DNA of 64,000 nucleotides from Rotaria socialis. Lineage: Eukaryota; Rotifera; Eurotatoria; Philodinida; Philodinidae. Made by a program: the position numbers and the translations under genes. The notes beneath the pieces were generated by a model. That model was not told the origin of the DNA and did not search any database. It was given only the letters and a program-made list of their open reading frames with translations. Every line of letters starts with the position of its first letter. Positions within the stretch are counted from its first letter, which is position 1. Location: positions 124,001 through 188,000 of the forward strand of contig CAJNYU010003045.1 in the NCBI GenBank assembly GCA_905331475.1. The letters are read 5' to 3'. Below, piece after piece: positions 49,726-62,251 of the stretch.

Positions 49726-51272
49726 ATGCTTTCGTGTTTGAAAGGTGCATGTTGCTTGCGGTTTTTGCAAGGCACAACTTATCCAGATGTTATCGTGTCT
49801 CATCGACCTGAAGTTACACTGGATACATCACGAATGGGCCAAGATGTCGTCGTAGTCAAAAATGGACGACGTCTATGTGGCACTGGTGCCGCTGTTGCTG
49901 TGAGTTGTTATTTTTTTTCGCGATGGTTCATTTTCAAAACTTTTCTTCTGGTTTAGAATGCGCCAATCGTACAGAACAAAGCATATTTTGAAGTTAAATT
50001 ACAAACTCAAGGTTCAATAACGACGTCTATTTATAAGCTATCTTAGTTTTTTTGTTAACTAATAGGTAATTGGGGTATAGGCTTAGCAACTCGACGAGTA
50101 AATTTATCAAAAGTCCCATTAGGATATGATGGTGAAGCATGGATTATGGATCAGTATGGTCAAGTTAAACATGAAAATAAAGTATTGAGCCAATTCAGAA
50201 CTAATATAGAAGAAGGTGATGTTGTGGTAAGTAGAATTTATATTATCATGAAAAACTGAAAGTCTTTTATTTATCAAATGAATTACTCTTTAGATTAATA
50301 GTAACAGGATATAAAGTTTCTGGGAAATCAAGACTAACTATTTGATTTGAATCAAAAGAGTTTTTAAATAAAATTCATCTGATAGAAAATCTATTTCTGA
50401 GTAGCATCGGAATTGCTATTTTGAGTTAATAAGAATCGGAAATACTTCGTCCTTGACATTTATGCATTCTATAAATAACATTCTGTCGAACTGATATTGG
50501 TACTGACTCTTCCTACTCTCTTCTAAGAGTAATACCCGTTTATAGCTTTATTACTGTTATACAAACAACATCAAGATTAGCCAATAGAATTTGAATATCG
50601 ACAAAAAGTATTTTGTATTTCAAATCAATCCTAAAACTTAGCCGGAGAAGTTTTATTGAAGTTAGAAGTACGGTTCGAGTTCAAATTGTGGAAGTTCTAC
50701 TATCAATATAAGGAAATTTTCAGATACAAACGAGGCGTCATTATGTGGAAAATTCAGTACAAGGATATTTCAACACGGTATCTATTCTTATCAGATAGAA
50801 AAGATAATACTAGTAGTAGTTGTCGACATAATTGTATAGATAGAAATAACATCATTAACAGGATCAATTCTAATCAATACAACTTCATATTCAATCATGT
50901 CGATCTAAAGAGTGTTGATATAAGAGAACTTGAAAAAGAAAACCTCATGCACTAAATTTTAAGAGAATTTCTTTATAATGAATTTCTTTTGCTTTTGTTT
51001 TTCGACAGGGTTTCGCATATGATCATGATACATTTCGCATTTTTGTGAATGGAACCGAACAAGAACCATCGTGTCGTGTAACAATACGTGGTACTATTTT
51101 CCCTATTTTCTACGTTGATGAAGGTCAATATTTATTTAAGAATACAGCGAATTCATTGAAAATTTGTGCTCTTTTACTTTTAGGAGCAATACTTGATATT
51201 CAATTTTCAACATTTTATTTTCCTCCACCGGAAGGCTACGATCGTATCCTATTAGAAAAATCACTCATATAA
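49726..51272 (+). CDS. SPRYD7: SPRY domain-containing protein 7-like
   Basis: Five exons, 49726-49899, 49957-50011, 50066-50226, 51009-51123 and 51184-51272, give 197 residues; the human protein has 196. Conserved blocks: LDTSRMGQDVVVVKNGRRLC, GTGAAVANAPIVQNKAYFEV, NWGIGLATRRVNLSKVPLG, EEGDVVGFAYDHD, FRIFVNGTEQ, RGTIFPIFYVDEG and AILDIQFSTFY. It is essentially one SPRY/B30.2 fold; the function of the family is not known. Intron 3 (50227-51008) is 782 bases while the others are about 55-60, and it contains a 100-codon charged frame (about 50656-50955) that is probably an insertion relic. It lies between APMAP and ALDH4A1 on the same strand. Confidence 0.9.
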
Positions 51273-51445
51273 AAATTATGAACAAATTATAAGTATTTTT
51301 TGGTTTCTGAACAGTGACTAATTGTCTGTATATAGACTTTTTCATGCGCTTCAATACTCATTGATCTTTTTGTTTTACTGATTATTCAGATATTTAATAT
51401 ATTTGCTGTTTCTCTTTTTTTCGCGAACAAAGATCTTCTATAAAT

Positions 51446-51459
51446 ATGTTCTTTTCAAG
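51446..51459 (+). promoter_or_regulatory. Candidate trans-splice acceptor for ALDH4A1
   Basis: ATGTTCTTTTCAAG ends directly before the ATG at 51460, 187 bases after the SPRYD7 stop. The pyrimidine tract is moderate. Proposed spliced-leader acceptor by position and by analogy with SPRYD7 and RPL27A. Confidence 0.4.
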
Positions 51460-53731
51460 ATGTATCGTTTATGTGTTCGTCGTTGTGCATCAACATTTTC
51501 ACTTCGGTATACGACGATAAATGAGCCGATCCTTGAATATCGACGTAATAGTAATGAAATACAACAAGTGCAAAAGATTCTCGAGGAATATCAATTAAAA
51601 GTAACACGTATTCCATGTATTATTGACGGAAAAGAATTTTGGACAAATGATATCCAAAAGCAAGTTCTTCCATTCGATCATCAACATGTGCTAGCTGAAT
51701 ATTGTTATGCGGACAAATCAATTATTCAAAAAGCTATCGACCGTGCAGCTAAAAACCAAGCGACTTGGAATGCAATACCTATCGAGCAACGTGCTAATAT
51801 TTTTCTTAAGGTTGCATTTGCTTTTTTTTCTTTGGAGTTAATTGGCGAGAAAAAGATTAATGTCTTTTCGGCCTAATTTAGGCAGCTGATCTTGCCGCTG
51901 ATTTAAAATGGCGATCTCGGTTAGTTGCTTCGACTATGCTGGGTCAAGGTAAAACTGTTTTTCAAGCAGAAATCGATGCCGCTTGTGAATTAATTGATTT
52001 TTGGCGTTTCAATGTTCAACATATGGCAGCAGCAATGGCTTATCAACCAACAAGCACACAAGATTCTGATAATAGTTACGGATATCGAGGTCTTGAAGGC
52101 TTTGTTGCTGCTATATCCCCATTTAACTTCACTGCTATCGGTGGTCATCTTGCTTCCGCTCCAGCTTTCATGGGCAATACTGTCGTATGGAAACCATCGG
52201 ATGCTGCTGTACTATCAAATTATATAGTCTATAAGATTCTTGAAGAAGCTGGTCTACCTCCTGGTATCATTCAGTTTGTACCATCGAGAGGTGAAGATTT
52301 CGGTCGAACAATTACTCAATCACAAGATCTTGCTGCTATTACATTTACTGGTAGTACAAAAACGTTTAAAGTAAGTCAAAACGATTAATACGAAGTGCAC
52401 AGAAATGTGGATGTTTTTGGAAAAAATGCAAATGATCTATAGCTTTTGAATCAGAACTAAATGCATCACGTGGGTCTTAATGATCTATGAATGATCGTGC
52501 TTACCCTAAACAAAAATAAATGTTCCTAGTTCTATCGAAATACATCACCGTAAATGAAAGTAAGTTTCTCTATAGAAAGTAGAACAACATTCACTGGATT
52601 GTTTCTAATAGGCGTGAATTCGTTCCAATATCCTTCTTCCTTATCACTAAAAAAACTAAAACATTCTTTTTCAACTAGGAACATTTCAAATAAAACACAT
52701 TTTAGTGCATGGGTATATTTTATCACAGCTCTTAACTGGATGAACCACACACGCAAACTAATTTCCTTTCTATCCAACACTGCCTTTGCTATGCTAGATG
52801 CTTTTTCGGACTTTCCACGCTTTTTTTGTGAGTATGAACTTATATCGTATATCCATCGAACAGCAAACTACGAAGCATTATTCTCATAATTTACTGTTAA
52901 ATTCTATTTCTATAGACTCTATGGAAATGGGTAGCAGAAAATATCGATCACTATCGAACATTTCCTCGTTTAGTCGGTGAATGTGGTGGTAAAAATTTTC
53001 ATTTAATTCATCCATCAGCTGATATAACAACTATCGTCAATGGAACAATACGCTCAGCTTTCGAATATAGTGGACAAAAATGTTCTGCTTGCTCTCGTGT
53101 TTATTTGCCACGATCATTATCGAATGAATTTTATTCACAAATGAAAACAATTATGGAAAAGCAATTACGTATTGATACACCGTTGAAATTCGATACATTC
53201 ACGTCGGCTGTTATTGATCGTAATTCATTTAATCGTATTAGAATGTATATTGATTATGCACGAAAATCATCATCAACGAAAATTATTTTTGGTGGAGAAT
53301 GTAATGATTCCGTTGGCTTTTATATACAGCCAACATTAATTGAAACGGCCGATCCAAATCATAAATTAATGCAAGAAGAAATTTTTGGGCCTGTTGTTAC
53401 TGTCTACGTATATGATGATAAAAAATATGATGAAACTGTTAATTTAGTGAATCAAACATCCAATTATGCTTTAACTGGTTCCATTTTCTGTCAGGATAAA
53501 ACTATCCTAGAGAAAACTCGTGATCGTCTAGTAAATGCAGCTGGTAATCTCTATTTAAACGATAAATCAACTGGATCGGTTGTAAATCAGCAACCATTTG
53601 GTGGTGCACGTTTATCCGGTACGAATGATAAAGCAGGTGGTCCCCATTATATCTTTCGTTTTTCTTCTCCATTAGCTATAAAAAGTATGAAAGTACCATT
53701 GACAACATTTAAACATGTTTCAATGGAATGA
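51460..53731 (+). CDS. ALDH4A1: Delta-1-pyrroline-5-carboxylate dehydrogenase, mitochondrial
   Basis: NAD-dependent oxidation of glutamate-gamma-semialdehyde to glutamate, second step of proline breakdown in the mitochondrial matrix. Exons 51460-51810, 51882-52370 and 52916-53731 give 551 residues (human 563). The N-terminus MYRLCVRRCASTFSLRYT is a plausible import signal, which favours this ATG over one 19 codons upstream. Key ALDH sites: substrate and NAD region SPFNFTAIGGHLASAPAFMG, VVWKPSDAAVLSNY, ITFTGSTKTF, ECGGKNFHLI (general base), catalytic Cys in YSGQKCSACSR, EEIFGPVVTVYVY, QPFGGARLSGTNDKAGG. All catalytic residues look intact. Last in a same-strand cluster after APMAP and SPRYD7. 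AATAAA at 53823-53828. Confidence 0.95.
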
Positions 53732-53822
53732 GATCTTTTTCTTTCCGCTCCTACTTAATCTCGTTTTTGAAATTATTCCATTTTTCTCTTTTGTGATCTG
53801 GCAACTTTATTTTTATAGTTTC

Positions 53823-53828
53823 AATAAA
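53823..53828 (+). terminator. Polyadenylation signal of ALDH4A1
   Basis: AATAAA about 92 bases after the stop codon. Confidence 0.55.
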
Positions 53829-54299
53829 GACTAACTGTTTTTCTGATTGTGACTTTATTAATAAAATGTTGTAATTTATTTAATAGCACATTTTTTTCTA
53901 CCAAATAAATATACTTGTATACATTTTATCTATTTTCTGACAGTTGTCTTCGTCGTAATTTCACTGAATCTTTCACCAATGAAACACGTAAGTAGTTCAC
54001 ATCGAATAACGGAATGTGATTTTAAGAATAATATGAAATGAAATTAAGATATCTATAGGGCTATGAGATTTTCTTTCTAGAATAAATCATACATCATCAG
54101 TCAAACATTTAAGATGTAATGAGATCATTTTTGTGTACTCACTTTTTGAGTACACTGTCGATTGAAAGCCTCATCCGATTGTCTTGAAATTTTGTACACA
54201 GAATGATCTCATCAATATCTCAGTCGAGAAGGATCCGTCGTCAAGAAATGGCTGAGTTATCGAAAACATTGTCATTATTGACCAGGCCATCCCTGAGGC

Positions 54300-54343
54300 G
54301 GGGGGGGGGGGGGGGGGGGGGCGGGTTTTTTGAAAAGTGTTTN

Positions 54344-54377
<34 letters not shown>

Positions 54378-54428
54378 CCCCCCCCCCCCCCCCCCCCGCC
54401 CCCCCCCCCCCCCCCCCCCCCCCCCCCC
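54300..54428. repeat. Poly-G / poly-C tract with one N
   Basis: 22 G (54300-54321), then 22 mixed bases with an N at 54343, then about 84 bases of C with two single G interruptions (54345-54428). Sharply unlike the AT-rich surroundings. The N points to a sequencing or assembly problem; a real G/C tract with inflated length is also possible. Confidence 0.85.
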
Positions 54429-54630
54429 ACAGGGATTTTTTCAAAAGAATTTTTCTTTCTCAGAATTATTCAAAACATATATAAATCGACTCCGTTTTTG
54501 CAGTACAGGTAACAATCGGATGCGAATCCGATGTTTCGTCATTTTTTTTTGTTTATTTACGATGATTATTTTCAGATTCATTTTAGAATCATAATAACAA
54601 CAGTTGGATCGTATCGTATCTATGTTTTAG

Positions 54631-55684
54631 TATATGGTGGTCAAATTCATGAAAATGTGAAAATTGATGTTAAAGAAGAACGCGGTCTTTTTGCAACTGA
54701 TACTATTGAATCTTATGCTGCTCTCGTTACTGTACCCCGGTCATTAATAGTCAACAATCAACATTCTGATTTATCGATTTTTAGCACGGACACGGAACGG
54801 CAAGGTCTGATGATGTTTCTCATACGCGAATATATGAAGGGCGATGCATCATTTTGGTTTCCTTGGATAAAACTTTTAAATATTGATAAAGAAGCTGATG
54901 AATTATTAAAAATAAAAATGCATCTATTCGATTGTGTAGAACATAGTACATTGGGTCAAGCATTAACAGCTCGATATCAGCAACTTCAAGAAGAATATCA
55001 ACAATTAAATTTCAGTGAAACAAATTTTGAATTATTTTGTGCTGTTGATCATCTTGTTTGGTCTCGAGTACTTGATTTACCTGAAAGTGAACCTCTTTCA
55101 TTAGTGCCGTTTATCGATTTTGCTAATCATAGGTATGTTATTCTATCTGCGATGCACATTTTCTAGACGCATATTTATCTATTAGTTTAAATGCTAATGC
55201 ACGTTGGTTTCTTGACGATGAAACACGTAATTTAATTCTTCGGTCCGAACAAATATTAAAGCCAGATGAAGAAATTACAATTAATTATGGATTAAAATCC
55301 AATGAAGAATTATTATATTTATATGGTTTTACTCTATCCGACAATCCAAATGATCGTGTTACGTTACCAGTTAGTTTACTACCTGATGATGTTCTACTTG
55401 CTGATAAACTACGATTAATTCAAGAATTAAATTTACCTCCACGATTGACTTTAAATTTCAATGGTCATCTTAATGAACAATCAAATCGTTTAGTAAAAAT
55501 TTTAAGTGCACAAACGCATACGACTATTGATACAGAAAATGAATATTATAAACCGTATCTTCTCAATCTATTTAATGAATATCTTAACGAATTGAACGTG
55601 TGTTCTGATGATGAGAAATTTATTAAATATTATCTTGATAGTCAAAAATTCATTGTTAAAAAAGCGATAGATAATTTGAAATAA
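54631..55684 (+). CDS. SET-domain methyltransferase (SETD3/4/6, RuBisCO-LSMT type), 5' end missing
   Basis: Two exons are clear: about 54631-55132 and 55186-55684. They encode a split SET domain of the RuBisCO-LSMT class: ERGLFATDTI, a VPRSLIV strand, an i-SET helical insert (IREYMKGDASFWFPWIKLL), the cofactor motif SLVPFIDFANHSLNAN, and EEITINYGLKSNEELLYLYG, followed by the LSMT substrate-binding helices (FLDDETRNL... to AIDNLK, stop at 55682-55684). The class methylates lysine or, for SETD3, actin histidine; which one cannot be told. The usual N-terminal exon is not found: the first exon opens at a TATGTTTTAG acceptor with phase 1, and the upstream region is occupied by repeat-like sequence and the G/C tract. 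Either the exon is farther away or the gene is broken. Confidence 0.75.
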
Positions 55685-56000
55685 AAATTTAAACCGTTTT
55701 GAATATGATTTCTATTATAGAAAAACCTGTTTGATGCCAGCTCAACTGTTAACCTAGTGCAAAATCACGCTTCCATCTATTGAATTATTCTCACTATGAT
55801 CAAATAGCCAAACAGATCAGAAAACGACTAGCGTCGACTACTTCTGGAAAATGACCAAACCTATGAAATGAGTACTATGCTCACGGTTGAATTAAAACTA
55901 ATATATTTATATGCATAAATAAGATATATTTTTATTTCAAGAAGTAAAAAGGCCTTAAGAAACTGCGCAATTTTTTAAGAAGTAAATATCCAGCCGAAAT
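55685..56000. other. Short tail-to-tail gap
   Basis: 316 bases between the stops of the SET gene (+) and the KUP gene (-); shared 3' flanks. Confidence 0.5.
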
Positions 56001-58888
56001 TCACAATGGAACAACCATGCCAACACTAACAGTATGATCAGGTGAAAGATGTAGATTTTTTTGACCAAATGGAAATACGTTTTTCAATACTGAATATATA
56101 GATAGTACCAATTTGCTGGGTAATGTACGCCATCCTTTACGTATAACACGAATAGTTATTGCTGGAATAAAAAATGTGATCTTATGACCATCCGGCACTG
56201 GAACATGATATTCAGTCGCGGCTAATTGTAAACTAAATAAAATAATTGAATAGACGAAAAGAAAATAAGATTAACTGACATGTCAAATAAATGAATTTTA
56301 TGTTCTGAATATCCATAACGTGCTGTAATATGATAAAAGTGTCGTTCATCTGTACCATATTTTTCAACTTTCAATCGATGAGTAAGATCAACAATTGGTA
56401 TTCGTGCATATTCTAATTTAAGAAAGATTGCTACTTCAGGAAGCTACCATCATATAGAAAAAAAAGCTAAATAAAACGAAATTCTTCTTCGTATTAACCT
56501 ACCGCGTGAATACGTGCTAATACACGTTCAAATACATGTGGTGTATGTCTGGATGATGTTGTTAGAAAAACACCGAGACCAGGTGTCACTGTAAATGCAA
56601 CGTTGCCTGTTGAACTAATACGAAATATATTGTTGTCATCGTCAGAATCATCAATGAATTCAAAACGATTATTATCGGTCGTATCAGTATTTGTTAATGA
56701 TTCTGGAGGCATGTTAACCTTTTCATTTGTTGTATCGTCATCTTCTTCATCGCTACTTGCTGTTTGATAATCGAGTAATAAACTTCCTGACCGTTTGAAT
56801 TCTTCATGTTTTGACTCTTGTGTTAATTTACCATTTAAATCCGAGAGACCGAGCCGAACCGGTAATTGAATAAGAGTTGTTGTTTGAGCATAAAAATTAA
56901 GATATTTACGAAGTAATGTTTGACCGTAATACCAAGAAAAACCAAAAATAAAGAAAACTATTGCAATTAATAAAGCTACCCAAGCACCTAAAATAATCAT
57001 ACATGCATATATATTTTTTTTTTAATAAGTTAGGAATAAAAGCGAACCTTCAAAAAATTTAACTACATTAGCCGAAAGAAAAGTTATATCAATAATAAGA
57101 AATGTTCCAAAAAGTGCAACACGTATCCAATGATTATTCCATACATAACGCATAACACACATATAAAGTATTGATGTTATTAACATATCTGAACATACCG
57201 TAACACCATCTAAACAAACAAATCATCAGTTTCATGTCTCATCGTAAATGAAATTCTTTTCTCTAATTACATGCATGTGCTAATTGACCACTACTACGAA
57301 AATAAAGAGTGATAGATATTGTCATCAATAAAATAATCCAATTAATAGCCTTAAATTGAAAAACAAATCCGTTTTTCAGTTTGCTTCTAAATAATACAAA
57401 AAATCGATCGTACCGGGACATATATTTGCCCAATCACTTTTTTGCTTGTATGTATAACACGTAATGGCGGTGAAAAGCCGAGCGATGCTGCTTGACTAAT
57501 TAAAGAAAAAACGCCAGTAATAATCGCTTGAGAAGCGATGACTAAACATAATCGATAATAAAATAGAAATCAACATTCAAGTATTCATTTCGATTTACTA
57601 GTTGCCATCGTTGCAAGAATAATTAGTGGCCATCGAAAACATGCTGGACCAGCATTATAGAATGGATTAGAGATCATTTCAGGAGAATGCATAATCAATG
57701 CTCCTTGACCAAGATAATTCGCCACTACAGAAGGTAATACAACACATAACCAACTAGTTCGAACAGGTCCTCGACCAAAATGACCTGGTATGCATAGTTT
57801 AAATATCGCTTGTCCTGAAAATCGTTTATGCTTTTATAATCTTACCCAAATCAGCATAAAATGCTTCAAGACCAGTTACTGACAGAAAAACTCCACCTAT
57901 AAAAAACAGAAAAGCTAGAAACATAAAATTTTGAATTCGTTTTTTTGCTTGTATTACCAATCTGCATAAATCCTTTTTGTTTTTCTCGAATTAAATAACT
58001 TACAGCTTCCCAAGGATTAAATGCTCGAAGTATCGAGGGATCAAATGTAATGCGCCATATGCCAATTGAAAACAAGACAACAAACCAAACGATCATGATG
58101 GGTGCGAAGGTTAAACCTAATCATTCAAAACTATTTTTTACAATATGTTAAATCAAAACCAAAACTCGACTACCAATTTTGGATGAACCAAACATTTGCA
58201 CGAAAAAAAGAATTACAATTATAAAAACTGTTACTGGCAGAATCAATTTCGTTAATGCTTGAGATGTGGTCGCTAAACCTTCGACAGCTGATAGAACACT
58301 AATAGCCGGTGTCAGTGCACCATCACCTAAATACAAAAAAAATGCTTTTTTCTAATACCATTATGAAAAAAAAATCATTACCAATTAAAAGCGAAGCAGC
58401 AAATATCGACACTATACTAATCACATGTTTAGCACGCGCACGTAATCGACTATGTTCACCTGTCAGTAAAGCGCATAGAGCAAATGTTCCACCTTCACCA
58501 CGATTGTCAGCCATCAGTATAAAAATACCATATTTTATTGATGCAACGATAATTAAATTCCATATAACTAGTGATATAGCACCTATACATTGCTGTCGTG
58601 TTGGATGAAGATTGTCAGCAAAAATTGTGCGAATAACGTACAACGGACTCGTGCCAATATCACCAAAGATAATACCGAGTGAACCAATAGTTAATGATAA
58701 ATACAAGCGAATGCTCTTGCATGACGAACCTTTTGTTTTATGTTCAGAATTTTCTGATACGGATAAAGTATTTTTTTCCTTATCATTTTTAACACTTCCA
58801 TTCGTATGAATATTACTGATTAGATCTTATAGACAAAAATAATCGACTAGAGGATTAACGTAAATGTTTTTAACCTACTTTGAACCAT
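56001..58888 (-). CDS. KUP/HAK/KT-family potassium transporter
   Basis: High-affinity K+ uptake carrier of the plasma membrane. About 12 exons with short GT-AG introns; proposed start ATG 58888 in a 10-base first exon (MVQ), stop at 56001-56003. Family signatures are clear: [16 protein letters not shown] in the first helix, [12 protein letters not shown], a [18 protein letters not shown] block, [61 protein letters not shown], then GQIYVP and further helices. A hydrophilic C-terminal domain follows, carrying a long acidic insert ([23 protein letters not shown]) and ending [14 protein letters not shown] carriers occur in bacteria, plants, fungi and some protists but are missing from most animals, so acquisition by gene transfer followed by intron gain is likely. 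A TTAG acceptor lies 5 bases before the ATG. Confidence 0.92.
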
Positions 58889-60606
58889 TCCGACTAACAG
58901 GAGAAGAATGAAATGAAAATATCTAGCATGGACGAATAAGCAACTATATAATAAACATTGAGGACAAAATAAAAGAGATATGTATCACGTTTTAGATAGA
59001 GAACGAAAGTAGGCGATAGAGAAACATAGCGTCGCCATTCAATCGAACTGTCCGACATTCATATGCAGAGATAAATCTGACACAATTCTTGGTAAACAAT
59101 ATAAATCTATGTATATCGTAATATCATCTTAAGAGTACAAAATCATGTTGAAAAAACAAATTTATGTCGTAGGACTTAATCGTCATCGATTTTTCTTTCG
59201 AATCTCTATTGTCAAGGACACGAATTATTTTATCATGTTACTAACATGAATGAAGTCTATACTATTTTTTCTGCACGTTATACATTGTTTTTGAAACATG
59301 TGCAGTTTAATTCTCAACCAAATGGTGTACAGTACCCATGCATGACTCTTGCCAACCAAAATCAAGCCTTTTTGTATGAGGTGAAAGATGAACAATTACG
59401 ATATACTATATTAACGACAGCATGGTAATTAAAATAAGAATGTTAATTATTTTAGATACTCGATCGCAAGCTACTAGTGAAGATCAAAATTAAAATGGCT
59501 AAGGTCATGTGAAACTATCCTTCAAAACTATTAAGACAAAAAAAGAGGTGATAATAGTATTATCATCAACATAGCAGAAGTAAAATCACAAACAAAAACA
59601 GATATGGAGTATTCAGATTAGACGTGCAAGATAATTTCTGATAGTATTTTTTTCATACAGCTGAGTTATTTTGTACGTACTGCACCCATATGTTTGTTTT
59701 ATTAAAAGTTTGAGCGCGCAAAGATCATGTTTTCATCTGTGTACGTATTTGAAATAATTTTCTATACATATTATAGATGCGCGTGAGGGAATGTTTTTTT
59801 GTCTTCATGCTATTTGTTTCTTGTTCCTCCTGTAACAGTCGCGATTGAATTATGCTGTTTGCCAGCCCGAATGATCTTGGATGATTTGTAATTAAAATGT
59901 CTTTGAATTTCTATTGTTTTTTTCTTTACTTTTCTCATCGGTTTCGCAGGAAACAATTCTTTTTATTCGTGACGATTTAAGCTTAGATATTACTTTTTTC
60001 GTCGCTCACCAATGGAAACAATAGAACGTTGTTTGTAAACTCTGCGAGTCGACCATTTAATCATATCGCCTTCGGCAAGTGTGTTTTATAACTTCAGTCT
60101 TTCTTTCTGAGAGAGAGAAAGAGAGACTAAGATATATGTCATTGTTTAGGTTTAATTGAGAAGAGGGTTTAACTCAGAAACAAATGAAAAGCTACTGGTT
60201 TCTCGTACATACTTGCTAAAGCGATTAGAACCTTTTTTCCAATCATTTCGATTTATTAAAAAAAAAGGAATCTAAACGAAACATCTTCACGAGTATATTC
60301 GAGAGCGAATCATTGTACGCGATGATTGTCCTGAACGGCGACATAAACATTACCATTCCGATCGAAGGATGAATTCCTGAGGTGCTAGAATTGATGTATT
60401 CCTGCTCCTAGACCCTTTTCATCCACATCCTCAAGATAGATTCCGCACCATTCACTTATTCAATTGACAACTTAGTAATAATGGCAACGTTAGACAGTCG
60501 TATTAAAGATCGATTCTTTGATAGGAATTTATTCGCCAGCAGATCCACAGACGAAGAATCTATTTAAATTGAACGATGTTCTTTCTGGATTTGCCTATTT
60601 CTATTC
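58889..60606. other. Gene-poor stretch
   Basis: Promoter side of the KUP gene. A protein-like 60-codon frame at 59246-59428 ends just at a GTAATT donor-like site, but no partner exon is seen. GA repeat near 60110-60126. Confidence 0.4.
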
Positions 60607-60804
60607 ATGGCGAATATAATCATCCTACTGATTTACGACAGCCTTGGAACGCAGACAACGATGATTACTACAAAAATTCCTACTTATTCAACGTTCAGCG
60701 CTTTACTAATACAATATCCGGATGTACTTCAATGCCCATATCCAACTCTATCTACGCCAATATTAAAGCTCGTTCAAATAAAGTCGATATATCACCAGGT
60801 ATAA
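60607..60804 (+). pseudogene. Fragment of a bdelloid-type membrane protein family
   Basis: A 65-codon frame reads as the N-terminal region of a family I recall as abundant in bdelloid genomes: a hydrophobic start (IIILLIYDSLGTQTT), then IPTYSTFSALLIQYPDVLQC, PYPTLSTPILKL and IYHQV. In intact members this is followed by a CSSDFVS-like segment, absent here. The usual CPC-type cysteine pair is reduced to one. No downstream exon found. Family recall only; not searched. Confidence 0.4.
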
Positions 60805-62251
60805 ATTATTTTTGAGTGACCTGGGCATTAGAGAAAGCTATCACAGTTCATAATTGAACTAACGTAAGTATAGACTGTAGATTTCTAGAAGAGCTTCCGT
60901 AAGTGACGCCTAAGAGACTGATACAAAAGCAAACCGTTCTTATCTGATTAGGTAAACCTGACTCATATTAAAATTGCTGTTTGAGTTATGGCTTTGACTA
61001 AAATAGTCAAGTTAATTTCAAATCAAATAGAATGGTTCTTGTGTCGAAATTTTGATCTACTAATATAGATGTAATGTCACAATTAACATAAACGAACAAT
61101 TATTTGAGAGAAAGTAATCCTAATAATTTTTCTGGATTTTTTTTTGATGAAATAAAATCCTTGCGTCAATTCATTATTCTATTTATACACTTCAGCGATT
61201 TATAAATAATATCACAGATGTGACCATGCAATAGCCTTGCCTACACTAAAAAGATAATGCGGCATTAATTCGAATTAAATATACGCGCGTCTACACTTAT
61301 AAGTTTAATGCATCAATCAGAATTGAGAAGTAACCGCTACAATGTAGTATGAATGTATAAACTTAGCACATGTTTAGTAACGAAAAAGTCGCTTCGATCT
61401 CTTTTCGATGATTAATGACAAATGACGAAGTTTGTCACCAAAGTATCTACTTTTCTAAGGTTGCGACAATTCAAAACTCGAGCACATTTTATTTTTCATT
61501 CATTTAGATATGGCTAGATAGAGCTCGTCGAGCTCTACCAAACTGTATATATGAAAAAATTTTAAGTGCATCTCTTAGCTTAAAATACGGGAAAATCTCA
61601 ATTTTCGACTTTCTTTGCAAAAAATTCATAGTTTTCAAGGGGGTTCGCGTTTGAAGAGATTCATATTGTTTCACAAGTCCTAAAGACCTCTTTTCTAATG
61701 CATCATGTAAAACTGTATTTAGCCGTATGAACATGAAAACGATCTGAGAATCTCTGGATGCTCCAGGATCCTAGACTGTCAGACCTGAATGATCGTTTGA
61801 ACCAATCGATTTGAGTGTGTTGCAAAAGCATCAAATCTTGCCAGCTTTTGTTTTTAACCGATGCTTCTACTCTATTTTATTCATCTTGAGACTGCGAAAA
61901 CAGTTAAGCATCCGTTTAATTTTATGTATTAACAGTCTTGAGAAAACCAGTTTTACAAGTATCTTTTAGACAGAAGACCAAAAGAAGAAAAACTAACTAT
62001 AAATCTACAGATATGTGTCCAAAGAAAAAATTCAAAACTAATCTTCAAATTCATTTACAATCGCACGAAGTTTACTTCTCTTGAAATCATTCATAATTGA
62101 TATCTATAAGTTTTCGTCAATTTTTCATATTAGAAAAACGGCAGAGAGTTGAATCAAAATTTCAGTTTAATGAAAACCAAAAAATAAAGGCAAACAAGAA
62201 AAACAGCCGGACACAAATGCGAACGAGACAAGCAAATAAAAATTGTTTTTT
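60805..62251. other. Gene-poor stretch, nothing recognised
   Basis: No confident gene, RNA or repeat. A 76-codon minus-strand frame at 61504-61734 has no resemblance. Confidence 0.4.

Larger units (their letters stand above)
53732..54630. other. Flank between ALDH4A1 and the SET gene, repeat-like
   Basis: Holds the ALDH4A1 3' UTR, a repeat-like block at about 54130-54300 (two copies of GAGTAC close together) and the poly-G/poly-C tract. The first exon of the SET gene should lie here but I cannot find it. Confidence 0.4.

Noticed and set aside
54203..54594. Frames coding long polyproline or polyglycine
   Set aside because: They are translations of the poly-C/poly-G tract, which contains an N and is likely a sequencing or assembly problem.
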